NCBI GenBank assembly: GCA_009885845.1
Contig: VFJW01000001.1
Span: forward strand, 31,980 to 95,979
Length of the DNA: 64,000 bases
Source of the DNA: Geobacter sp.
Lineage (GTDB): Bacteria; Desulfobacterota; Desulfuromonadia; Geobacterales; Pseudopelobacteraceae
Direction of reading: 5' to 3'
In this document: piece after piece, positions 37,246 through 44,697 of the stretch
How the letters are laid out: each line of letters opens with the position of its first letter
How positions within the stretch are numbered: the stretch's first letter is position 1
Notes under the pieces: generated by a model
What the model was told of the DNA's origin: nothing
Database searches by the model: none
Seen by the model: only the letters and a program-made list of their open reading frames with translations
Program-made: the position numbers and the translations under genes

Positions 37246-37429
37246 GCAGATTATTACAGTTTGTGTCGATGAAATGATCTGTTTTGATCGTCTCGGAATA
37301 TTGAAGGTTTCTGTTTTGCTTCGAGATATTGAAGATGTTTATGATTCTGTTCTCAGAAAGAGTAAGTCATTATTCAATACTTTTGATGATGAAGAAAAGA
37401 AGATTAACAGGCTGAGTCATGAAAAATAA
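37181..37429 (+). CDS. Small hypothetical protein in the dif-flanked cassette
   Basis: An 82-residue frame from a TTG, or 51 residues from an ATG at 37274 (MICFDRLGILKVSVLLRDIEDVYDSVL...), which would avoid most of the overlap with the gene before. The C-terminal half is charged and helical. It overlaps the following ribbon-helix-helix gene by 11 bp (ATGAAAAATAA), a sign of translational coupling. No recognisable family. Confidence 0.4.
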   Translation: MKVLTPILLQSSHALLALNQVKQIITVCVDEMICFDRLGILKVSVLLRDIEDVYDSVLRKSKSLFNTFDDEEKKINRLSHEK

Positions 37430-37586
37430 ACGTCCTCCTGTCAAAAAGGTTCAAGTCAATCTTGATAACGACGATTTTATCAAGCTGCAAAAATTTGCAT
37501 CAAAACATAACTCTGATTTGTCCGTATTGCTCCAGGTCATAATACGGACATCCTGTAATGAACTTGATCGATCTGGAGCAATTTAG
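37419..37586 (+). CDS. Small ribbon-helix-helix-like protein
   Basis: A 55-residue frame running from ATG at 37419 to TAG at 37584-37586. The core VQVNLDNDDFIKLQKFASKHN followed by DLSVLLQVIIRTS has the strand-helix-helix spacing of CopG/Arc proteins. Such a protein could regulate the cassette, like the small repressors of phages and plasmids. It overlaps the preceding frame by 11 bp and is followed after 5 bp by the largest cassette gene. Fold is inferred from pattern only. Confidence 0.5.
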   Translation: MKNKRPPVKKVQVNLDNDDFIKLQKFASKHNSDLSVLLQVIIRTSCNELDRSGAI

Positions 37587-37591
37587 TCTTT

Positions 37592-38119
37592 ATGAATAAC
37601 CTTCCCGTAAATACTTCCTGCCCTGCCCTTTCCCTTCCACCGTCTTTCGATATTTCCCGCGTTATGCACGATGTTTCAACGTATTTCAATCCTAACAAGT
37701 CTGACTTTCTTTTCGATCATCATGTGACCGCTGTCGAAAATGAAATTGCATATGTCTCCTTTGCTATGCCGGTCAAAATGATAACCGCCTTTGTTTCATT
37801 ACTTCAAAACATGGCCGAATTTTTACAGATTGTGAATATCAATGTTCGCAATGTTGCTGTGACAAATCGAGTTACTTCACCGGAAGAGATTGAACGTGGA
37901 AACAAGATCGTACAGGAAAGAATCCGTAAAGTTTGTTTGGCATATGATAAGCATCTCAGCAAGGGTTCCTCACCAAAAGAGGCCTTGTCATTGACCAATA
38001 TTGAAATGAAAAACGCCAACTACAATATGTCTTATGACATGGTTCAAAACATATTACGAAAAGCCGGAAAATTCAGAAAAAACAAGGTAAAATCATATGT
38101 CAAATCAAATAAAATATAA
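37592..38119 (+). CDS. Hypothetical protein, largest gene of the dif-flanked cassette
   Basis: A 175-residue protein of unknown family. The N-terminal 80 residues include a moderately hydrophobic stretch (MITAFVSLLQNMAEFLQIVNINV). The C-terminal part is helical and charged (SPEEIERGNKIVQERIRKV, SPKEALSLTNIEMKN) and ends in a lysine-rich tail (KFRKNKVKSYVKSNK). The C-terminal half looks like a DNA-binding helical bundle, so a replication, recombination-accessory or regulatory role is possible but unproven. The stop lies 16 bp before the right dif-like sequences. Confidence 0.55.
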   Translation: MNNLPVNTSCPALSLPPSFDISRVMHDVSTYFNPNKSDFLFDHHVTAVENEIAYVSFAMPVKMITAFVSLLQNMAEFLQIVNINVRNVAVTNRVTSPEEIERGNKIVQERIRKVCLAYDKHLSKGSSPKEALSLTNIEMKNANYNMSYDMVQNILRKAGKFRKNKVKSYVKSNKI

Positions 38120-38124
38120 TAATT

Positions 38125-38174
38125 TCAGCTACTTAGATATATTATGTTAAGTACGCGCACTCGACATAATATCT
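38125..38174. repeat. dif-like site (right copy) forming a near-palindrome
   Basis: Centre GATATA (38136-38141) and XerD-side arm TTATGTTAAGT (38142-38152) match E. coli dif XerD arm at 10 of 11 positions. The XerC-side arm here (TCAGCTACTTA) is poor. Immediately right, ACATAATATCT (38164-38174) is an inverted partial copy, so 38135-38174 is a near-palindrome (AGATAT...TATGT...ACATAATATCT). In CTX-type phages, inverted dif-like arms fold in single-stranded DNA into the attachment site. Confidence 0.5.
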
Positions 38175-38251
38175 GGGTTAACTTCTCTGGGTTGCCTTCT
38201 TCAGGTTGTCTCTGAGGTAAATTGGGTTTGATTGGGAACCCTTTCCTTCTG

Positions 38252-38386
38252 TTACTGTTTTTTCAACTGGACAAGGCGGCAGGCGATGTTCGGCGTCAGG
38301 CCGGTACGGCTCTTGAACAGTTGCAGCTTCTTGGTCGATTCCTGAGACAGCTTGATGCGTTTGAATTCCAGTCCGTTTAATTCCAA
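38252..38386 (-). pseudogene. dndE: Truncated DndE (DNA phosphorothioation)
   Basis: A 44-residue remnant overlapping the end of dndD. It begins at a TTG with AAGGAAGG 6 nt upstream and reads LELNGLEFKRIKLSQES then KSRTGLTPNIACRL, the signature N-terminus of DndE. Homology stops at CRL; six unrelated residues and a stop follow. DndE is normally about 110 residues and binds nicked DNA in the Dnd complex. The missing part lies where the sequence runs into the region next to the dif-like site at 38125-38174, so a rearrangement probably cut it. Confidence 0.7.
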
Positions 38387-40386
38387 AAGTAACCTTCCTT
38401 TACCACGGTAGATTTACTCTCTTCGCAATACTCAAGGTTGTAAGCATGCGCCACATGTGGGCGGAGCCGATTAAAGTACTCCTGGTCAACTTCCGTATTG
38501 GTGGAAAATATCATCATCTGGTGCGAGGCATGCGGGAAGAACAGTTCGACCAGATTATCCCGGTGTTTCGAATCTAGGCGCGCCAGCGGTGTATCGACGA
38601 TGAACGGAAGCTTTTGTCCTGAGGTCTTCGCCAAGGCCCATAACATTGACATCGCATAGATTTCCAGCTCGCCAGATGACAGGCTGTTCTTGTTAATGAC
38701 CTTGTCTTTGCGATCAAACAGCGTGACGCTGAAGGTTTCCGGATCGATCTTGATGCGGGTAATCATGTCATCCTTGCGATGGACGACCTTGAAAATATTC
38801 GAGAACTCTTCCTGCAAGCCGTAGATCTTCTGTTTGGCAAGGTGCAGATGATATTTTGCCAGCACCTTCTCCACCTTCAGAACGGATTGCAGCTTTTCAT
38901 CCAGCTCGTATGATGACGCAATTTTATTGTTTATCTGCTCTATCCTGCGTTCCAGTTCGCCACGGGTATTGATCAATTCCGCCAACTGTGCGTCTAAGCC
39001 TGCTTGCTTCTCTGTAAGCCCGCCAAGCTCGATATTCAGCTCGTCAAGGGTTTCGTACATCGGCTTGATAAACTCATCATCCGGCACCTTGGCGAGTTGG
39101 GTAACCGTATCCTGCAACTCCCGGAATTTGACCTCATACATATCAGTCAACACAGCCATTTCAGACGGGATTACGTTAATCGCCTTATCAATCAAGCCCA
39201 GTATTTCCAAGGCCTGCTTCTGTGAAAATCCGAAAAGTTCCGGTTGCCGTTCCTGTTTGGTTTCTACCGAGAAAAGCATCTCAATTTCGGTTTTGAGTTT
39301 CGATTTAATTTTGCTCAAAGTACCCGAATCAAGGCCATCGATTTTCAAGAAACCGGAAGAGTTAATGACAGAAAGCATTTCGTGGTGCTTCTTCTTCAGG
39401 TTTTCTGAAAGCAGGCTGTTTGCTTTGTATATGCTCTCATCCTCAATCTGCTTTTTCAGCTTCATGGCATACGAAGACGCAATCGCCACCGGCAAATAAC
39501 CGGCTGCCAGCTCACGCAATTTGTCCTTAATCGAATCAATATCATGCTCCAGGCTCCGCTTCTTCTCTTCAAGGCTGACCCTGTTCCGGTAGTATCCTTC
39601 GCCCTGCGCCGACATCTTATCTCTGTAATCTGCAATCCGGACAGTCAGCTGTTGAATCGAATTTTCCGGGCTGGCCTTGTCATCGTTCAGTTTACGGATA
39701 TCAGCCTCAACCTGTTCTTTTTGCCCTTCCAAAAGCGCAATATCCTTGGCAAAGCTTTCCGTAGAGCCACCTTTCAGGGACTTGCTCCGATAGATTTTCA
39801 AATCCGCTTGCAGCCTCTCCACCAGGTCAAGACCGAGCAGAGACAGGATAGACCGTTTCAGCTCTTCGTTGCTGTCGTCAGACATCATCTTCTGGATTTT
39901 TTCACCGTCAAAAAAGAACAGTTGCGACAGGCCCGGCGGGATAATCTCCTTGATAAAGTCCTGCCATCCGTCCTTTTCAACGTCATCGAGCGGCAGTCCA
40001 TTCTTTTCGATGGCCAATGTCTCAAGCACCTTCTGACCGGAGATTTCCCACATGCGCTCCACTTGATACGTGCAGACCGTTCCGAGGTATGCGTATTCAA
40101 ATTCAACGGCGATCCCGGCGCTATTGGGCTGAACGACCGTTATCTTGGAACTGTGGATCTTCTGTTTCAGATGTTCCTGGTATTTGGCCGCAGTGATCGT
40201 TCCGAACATTTCCGGGCCATACAGACAAAGCTTGATAGCGTCAAAAATGGTGGTTTTACCGGCACCGTTCAAGCCGCCAAAAAGGATGATCGGTTTAATC
40301 GCCTTCGTGTCATTCGGACGCAGGTTTAACGCATGCGTACCGGCAAAGTTGCCGAGATTTGTTACTGTCAGTTTATTGAATATCAT
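38377..40386 (-). CDS. dndD: DNA phosphorothioation ATPase DndD
   Basis: A 669-residue SMC/Rad50-like ATPase. Walker A GGLNGAGKTT lies near residue 37, there is a long central coiled coil (about residues 180-520), the ABC signature is NSLSSGELE and the Walker B/D-loop is FIVDTPLARLDSKH. In Dnd systems DndD works with DndC and DndE to put sulfur in the DNA backbone. The N-terminus MIFNKLTVTNLGNFAGTH is the family start; a longer frame reaches 40437. The frame is intact, but the partners dndC and dndE are both truncated, so the protein is probably orphaned or the system is inactive. Confidence 0.88.
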   Translation of the reverse strand: MIFNKLTVTNLGNFAGTHALNLRPNDTKAIKPIILFGGLNGAGKTTIFDAIKLCLYGPEMFGTITAAKYQEHLKQKIHSSKITVVQPNSAGIAVEFEYAYLGTVCTYQVERMWEISGQKVLETLAIEKNGLPLDDVEKDGWQDFIKEIIPPGLSQLFFFDGEKIQKMMSDDSNEELKRSILSLLGLDLVERLQADLKIYRSKSLKGGSTESFAKDIALLEGQKEQVEADIRKLNDDKASPENSIQQLTVRIADYRDKMSAQGEGYYRNRVSLEEKKRSLEHDIDSIKDKLRELAAGYLPVAIASSYAMKLKKQIEDESIYKANSLLSENLKKKHHEMLSVINSSGFLKIDGLDSGTLSKIKSKLKTEIEMLFSVETKQERQPELFGFSQKQALEILGLIDKAINVIPSEMAVLTDMYEVKFRELQDTVTQLAKVPDDEFIKPMYETLDELNIELGGLTEKQAGLDAQLAELINTRGELERRIEQINNKIASSYELDEKLQSVLKVEKVLAKYHLHLAKQKIYGLQEEFSNIFKVVHRKDDMITRIKIDPETFSVTLFDRKDKVINKNSLSSGELEIYAMSMLWALAKTSGQKLPFIVDTPLARLDSKHRDNLVELFFPHASHQMMIFSTNTEVDQEYFNRLRPHVAHAYNLEYCEESKSTVVKEGYFWN

Positions 40387-41125
40387 TTTGCGACCCAAGC
40401 CAATCGAGGATTTCTTCTTCAGTGTCCCAATCTTCATTGAAGATACGATCTATCTTCTGCAATATCCCCGCACGGCGGCTCATACCCTGCATCCGGCGCT
40501 CCTGATCGATCAGTTTTGTCGGCAGTCCGGGGTTGACACCTTCCTCTTCGCAGAACTGTTTGAGCAGCTGAAAATCTTCCTGAGAGAATTTAACGCCGTC
40601 ATCATGCAGCCAGGCATGATCATTACCAATGGTCTGCCGGTAAATTTCCGGGACTGAATCTGTCCACTCCTCTTCCCGCCAATAGTCACGGATGTATTCC
40701 AGCTCTTCAAAGGAAATCAGTTTGACGGTGGGATCAGGGCCGGTTTTCCGAATATCATTCTGGATCTGCAAAAGCCTCTCAAGAAACACCTTGCGCCACT
40801 CCAGTTTATACGGGCCATAGGCAATCCGCGTCCCATCACGCACATAAGAAATTTTACCGTCGCGGCGTTTGTGGCTGCGATAGATTGTCTTCTTTTCGAC
40901 ATCCTGTGTTTCGCTCAAAAAGTCCCGGAACTCTAATAACGGCGTCATCCACTCTTCGCCGTTGTCGATCAGGTTTTCCATGGTGGTATCTTTCTGAACC
41001 AATGTGCAGGTCCAGCAACCAAAGCGGCTGCTGCCGCAGGATGGCGTCGATTTATCAACCACCATCGGGCACTCGCCACCACTGGCATTTTGATACATGG
41101 CCGCAAGGTCACGGTTAGCCGAACT
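40373..41125 (-). pseudogene. dndC: DndC lacking its N-terminal half
   Basis: About 245 residues match the C-terminal half of DndC (PAPS-reductase-like ATP pyrophosphatase/sulfurtransferase): NRDLAAMYQNASGGECPMV, TPSCGSSRFGCWTC with the iron-sulfur cysteines, then KKTIYRSHKRRDGK. The N-terminal half with the SGGKDS-type P loop is absent. The frame continues upstream of about 41120 only into the antisense frame of the helicase gene, where no DndC homology remains. The left fragment overlaps dndD by 14 bp. A deletion has joined it to the helicase gene; sulfur transfer should be lost. Confidence 0.8.
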
Positions 41126-42113
41126 CCTGGCTTTCCGTATCCCATTGATCAACCAGATGCTGATAGGGTACAGCAATAATGACGGCCAAACGCTTCTCAC
41201 GTTCAAACAGCCTGACCGAGGCGGACAAGGCCGTCTTGGTCTTGCCGGTTCCGGTGGCCATCTCAAGCAGCCCCCGACAATCATGAGCAAACCATTCATC
41301 AATCGCTTCTATCTGATAAGGGCGAACTTCCAAGCCGAATGGTAGATGCGGATTGGTGGGGCTGTACACAGGCGCTTTACTCTTCTCATTGGCCAACAGT
41401 TCCAGCTGGCTCCAGTTCGGCTCAGGATAGGGGCGGTCATACGAACGCAGCCTTACGATTGAGGCCCGTGCCGCTTCCGGCAGATCATAGACCTGCACAT
41501 TGGCGTCTTTGTTACTCCACAACCGCTCGAAGCGGTCATTATCGGCTTTGACCAATAAGTCCAGCACCGGATGCCAGGAACAGAAAATCTTGATCGATTC
41601 GTAATTCCGAGTCCCTTGGACACTATCATTGTACGATCCATTAAAGCTGACCTGGTTGCCTTCTGAATCGCTGAAAATGCCGAACTTGTCGTGAAACTCG
41701 CCCTGATCAAGCTTGTTGCGCGGCATGGCCAGTTTGAAATCCAGAATGCCATCCGCCACCAGCCAGGCAAGGGCAGAAAGGGTCTCTTGCTCAAGTGTTT
41801 TCTTCAAATCGGCAATACTGATTTCAAGCGCCTGCTTTAAGACATCGTCTTGCCGTGCGTCGCTACCCTCCTGCAATGCCTCCCAATCAGCTTCACCGAG
41901 AATCGGGCTGGTCACCCACCGCGCTCGACCGCTGTTGGCTGCAAACTCGGTCATTCCCTTCGCCGCCAGCCGCAGCCATGAAGCGCTGAAGAAACCGACT
42001 CCACGATCATAACGCACGGATACTTCAAGGGCTGGGTTAAAGAAATCCTTGATGATATCTCCGCTGGAGGTATCAAGTATTGGTGGGAACGGGATGTCGG
42101 AAAGATTTGTCAT
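41115..42113 (-). pseudogene. Truncated PLD-nuclease/DEAD-helicase of dnd-linked restriction type
   Basis: 332 residues remain. The N-terminal part resembles phospholipase D-like nuclease domains (NPALEVSVRYDRGVGFFSASWL, FHDKFGIFSDSEGNQVSFNGSYNDS with the HxK...N/S-type motif). Next comes a helicase start: RPYQIEAIDEWF (Q motif), MATGTGKT (motif I) and PYQHLVDQW (motif Ia). Motifs II to VI are absent: the frame stops at 41115-41117, exactly where dndC homology begins in another frame. Helicases of this build are found beside dnd genes as restriction components. ATG at 42113 chosen by homology; a TTG at 42155 is also in frame. Confidence 0.75.
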
Positions 42114-42153
42114 ATTGTTGTGTGTGTTGTTATTCAAGTTTAAATTAAAATAC

Positions 42154-42196
42154 AAAAAGCCGCCAAATCCGGTATTAGTCCGGTTCAGCGGCCTTT
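42154..42196 (-). terminator. Rho-independent terminator upstream of the helicase remnant
   Basis: GCCGC (42159-42163) pairs with GCGGC (42188-42192), with an inner CCGG/CCGG pair. Read on the minus strand, the stem is followed by T5 (42158-42154). It would stop transcription arriving from the genes to the right before the dnd remnant. Confidence 0.65.
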
Positions 42197-42263
42197 ATTA
42201 TAGCCTGATTGTTCCATCCATCTTCATCCCCAAATCCATTAAATAGCCCTTAAAAACAGGAAG

Positions 42264-42373
42264 GTGCGTTAACGAAATCATGAAAAATGATTTCTAACTT
42301 ACTAACGCAGGATAAGTGCGTTCACGAAATCATGACAAAAATGATTTCTAACTTACTAAAAAGTGCTTCACAT
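42264..42373. repeat. Tandem imperfect repeats containing hairpins
   Basis: Two copies of about 43 bp (42264-42305 and 42316-42359) start GTGCGTT(A/C)ACGAAATCATGA and end AAATGATTTC then TAACTTACTAA. Each contains the inverted pair GAAATCAT / ATGATTTC. A third partial copy starts at 42361 (AAGTGCTTCACAT). Repeat period is 47-52 bp. No coding sequence is seen between 42114 and 42457 apart from these and the terminator. Confidence 0.75.
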
Positions 42374-42457
42374 TACTCCGGCGATTCCCCCCTGTCAACG
42401 AGTTACGGCGATCTCCATAGCACAAATGGCGACCGGATAATTCTTCTTTTTTAAATA

Positions 42458-42646
42458 TCAGGAAGAGTTTTGGACTGTATCTCCTTCAGACTCCGGATTC
42501 CGCTCTTTTTCGCATATCGGGCAGACATAAAAAAACCGGCTAAGTTTCATGCCACAACAGGTCCACTCCCCAGAACTGGCGGGTTTCTCTGAGTCATCCC
42601 ACGGATAAGGGTCTCGACTATAGTTATGTCCGATTTTTTTTGACAT
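42458..42646 (-). CDS. Small zinc-binding-like hypothetical protein
   Basis: A 62-residue protein with AAGGAG five nt before the ATG. Cysteine pairs in WTCCGMKL and VCPICEKE resemble a zinc ribbon; the N-terminus is hydrophilic (KKIGHNYSRDPYPWDD). No family recognised. An alternative 81-residue frame (42547-42792) overlaps it in another phase and also has a GGAG, so the true gene is uncertain. It lies in the accessory stretch between the dnd remnant and the TumE/TumA pair. Confidence 0.45.
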   Translation of the reverse strand: MSKKIGHNYSRDPYPWDDSEKPASSGEWTCCGMKLSRFFYVCPICEKERNPESEGDTVQNSS

Positions 42647-42919
42647 GTTACTCCTTGGTCGTCAGTTGGAAATCGGGGGATATAATACCAATAATCTGAA
42701 GCCGGAAATTCCCCATAAACAGGCCTACCTCTCAAACATCCGTCAATTTCCTTCTTCCAGGCGGCAGAAAATTCCCACCGATCACCACTCATTTACTCCA
42801 TATCATAAAAATGCCCTCACCCTACCCCACCGACACCCGCCTGTCAATCCGTATAGAATGGCATCGAAACCGGCAGAAATATGATATTAGAGCATCTCAG
42901 TAACTCTGTAACTCAGCGG
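42647..42919. other. Intergenic stretch without a supported gene
   Basis: About 270 bp between the small zinc-binding-like gene and the TumE promoter. A minus-strand frame (42547-42792) and a plus-strand frame (42645-42884) cross it, but neither shows a family motif. I see no repeat, terminator or RNA element in it. Confidence 0.4.
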
Positions 42920-42948
42920 TTGATATTTCACATCAGGAGTGGTATATA
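42920..42948 (+). promoter_or_regulatory. Promoter of the TumE/TumA pair
   Basis: TTGATA (42920-42925), 17-nt spacer, TATATA (42943-42948) preceded by TGG, an extended -10. The expected start falls at about the ATG at 42954, so the toxin mRNA is likely leaderless. The 15-bp string AGGAGTGGTATATAA also occurs directly before era (5176-5190). Confidence 0.5.
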
Positions 42949-42953
42949 AAACC

Positions 42954-43262
42954 ATGGCTGAGATAAAAATTATCGACCAATCACTCATGGTATCGCGCAA
43001 GCGCGGGAATGGCACTCTCAGATATGAAGTGTGGCTGGATAATGGAGTTGTCACCCGCTACAATCTGGCGTACATCAATCATCTGATATTCAGCGGCGAC
43101 AATGGCCGGGTTATTGGATACGACAATAGACACGGACACCATCGGCATTTTAAAGGGACTTTCGAGTTGGTAGATACTACCGGCTTCGAGGAAATCGAAC
43201 AACGCTTTGAACAGGAATGGACGATGGTGCTGGAGGAATATAATGCGCAACGTAACCGTTAA
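42954..43262 (+). CDS. tumE: TumE-like toxin (DUF6516 family)
   Basis: A 102-residue protein starting MAEIKIIDQSL with central GYDNRHGHHRHFKG, resembling the TumE/DUF6516 family of toxin-antitoxin toxins. The HGHHRH motif is conserved-looking and may be catalytic, but its chemistry is unknown to me. A GTG at 42939 is also in frame. It overlaps the HTH gene by 20 bp (43243-43262), a toxin-first arrangement. The identity is from pattern recall; a family search is needed for certainty. Confidence 0.6.
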   Translation: MAEIKIIDQSLMVSRKRGNGTLRYEVWLDNGVVTRYNLAYINHLIFSGDNGRVIGYDNRHGHHRHFKGTFELVDTTGFEEIEQRFEQEWTMVLEEYNAQRNR

Positions 43263-43617
43263 GACAGGAACTACTGAAGAATATTTCGCACGTGCACGCG
43301 AAATCGCCAGACAAATTGATCGCGGCGAGGTTCCGAAGCCGGAGTTTACTCTTATCTTCGAAGATCCGGGGGATATGTTTGCAGTAATGACCCCGGCTCG
43401 GCTCGAACTGTTTCGTGCAGCCAAGGCAGATCCATCCTCCATAACGGCTATTGCACTGCGCCTGCATCGCGATAGAAGCACAGTCAAGAGGGATGTTGAT
43501 ATCCTGGTTGCAGCCGGGCTGCTCAATATCGAAGAAATGCCTCTTCCGGGTCATGGCCGACAGAAGTTTGTGCGGGCGGCTGCGGACAGGATTCAGTTAC
43601 AGGCTGTAGTTGCCTGA
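43243..43617 (+). CDS. tumA: HTH antitoxin partner (TumA-like)
   Basis: A 124-residue protein with a winged-helix/HTH domain in its C-terminal half (LELFRAAKADPSSITAIALRLHRDRSTVKRDVDILVAAGLL), MarR-like in spacing. It should bind DNA and regulate the pair. The ATG has GGAGG 5-9 nt upstream inside the toxin gene. Gene order toxin then HTH antitoxin fits other TumE/TumA or HigBA-like pairs. Confidence 0.65.
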   Translation: MRNVTVKTGTTEEYFARAREIARQIDRGEVPKPEFTLIFEDPGDMFAVMTPARLELFRAAKADPSSITAIALRLHRDRSTVKRDVDILVAAGLLNIEEMPLPGHGRQKFVRAAADRIQLQAVVA

Positions 43618-43671
43618 TCTTTTCGCGTCCGGCACCGCTGATATGAAATTAGTACTAATGGAGATACAACT

Positions 43672-44697
43672 GTGAACCCACGTTTGCCTGCTGAATGGGA
43701 AATACAGGACGGCGTACTGCTGGCCTGGCCGCACGAAGGAACCGACTGGGCGTATATGCTTGAAGACATCCGTCCGGTCTTTGCTGATATTATTCGACAT
43801 ATAGTCCGCTTCGAACGGGTGCTTCTAACCGCGCCGCATGCCGCTTCTGCGGCTGAATACCTCGACAACGTCGGCGTCGATCTGTCAAAGGTCACGATTT
43901 GTGAAATCCCGAATAACGACACCTGGGCTCGTGATTTCGGCCCCGTGACTGTTAACTATAATAATAAACCGGTTCTGCTGGATTTCGGTTTCAACGGCTG
44001 GGGACTCAAGTTCCCCGCACACTATGACAACCTGATTTCTAAACGACTGAAACAGTTGGGTCTGCTTCTTCCCAATCTGAATACAATCGGACTGATACTC
44101 GAAGGCGGTGCCATTGAAAGTGACGGCCTCGGCACAATCCTGACCACTGCAGAGTGTCTGCTGTCACCAAACCGCAATCCCCAGCTGAACAAAAGCGAGA
44201 TCGAACAGGCGCTCGCCTCACTCGTTGGCGCAAAACGCGTTCTCTGGCTTACCAATGGCTTCCTGGCCGGTGATGATACCGATTCGCATATCGATACCCT
44301 GGCCCGTATCTGCCCGGACAACACTATTATCTACCAGGCATGCGACGTTCCGCTTGATGAGCATTTTGGACCGATGAAACTGATGGAGCAGGAGCTTGCC
44401 GCGTTCACTGCGCCTGACGGTTCTCCTTATCGCCTGATCCCCCTCCCCTGGCCAAAGGCCCGTTTTGACGAGCAGGCACACCGGCTTCCGGCAACCTACG
44501 CCAATTTCCTGATTATCAACGGCGCGGTACTTGTGCCGACGTATCGTGATTTGGAAAATGACCGGGCCGCCCTTGACCAAATCACATCGGCTTTTCCGGG
44601 GCGTGAAATTATCGGCATCGACTGCCTGCCACTGCTTGAACAGCACGGTTCACTGCACTGTGTAACGATGCAACTTCCTCAGGGGGTTCTGGCATGA
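43672..44697 (+). CDS. aguA: Agmatine deiminase
   Basis: A 341-residue guanidino-group hydrolase of the peptidyl-arginine deiminase fold. Seen: NDTWARDFGPV near residue 82, LEGGAIESDGLGT near residue 142, GDDTDSHIDTLAR near residue 198 and the nucleophilic cysteine in GSLHCVTMQLP near residue 331. It turns agmatine into N-carbamoylputrescine plus ammonia. GTG start with GGAG upstream. Overlaps aguB by 4 bp, so the pair is coupled. Confidence 0.94.
   Translation: MNPRLPAEWEIQDGVLLAWPHEGTDWAYMLEDIRPVFADIIRHIVRFERVLLTAPHAASAAEYLDNVGVDLSKVTICEIPNNDTWARDFGPVTVNYNNKPVLLDFGFNGWGLKFPAHYDNLISKRLKQLGLLLPNLNTIGLILEGGAIESDGLGTILTTAECLLSPNRNPQLNKSEIEQALASLVGAKRVLWLTNGFLAGDDTDSHIDTLARICPDNTIIYQACDVPLDEHFGPMKLMEQELAAFTAPDGSPYRLIPLPWPKARFDEQAHRLPATYANFLIINGAVLVPTYRDLENDRAALDQITSAFPGREIIGIDCLPLLEQHGSLHCVTMQLPQGVLA

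Noticed and set aside
39544..40329. 261-residue plus-strand open frame
   Set aside because: It is the antisense shadow of dndD, whose Walker A, coiled coil and signature motifs are on the minus strand.
41126..41302. N-terminal extension of the dndC frame
   Set aside because: These codons are the helicase gene read in another phase; no DndC homology is seen there.
42264..42373. Possible CRISPR array
   Set aside because: Only two and a half units, no distinct spacers and a period of about 50 with internal hairpins; no cas gene is near.
42547..42792. 81-residue minus-strand frame (MSGDRWEFSAAWKKEID...)
   Set aside because: It overlaps the 42458-42646 frame by 100 bp in another phase and has no family match; kept only as an alternative.
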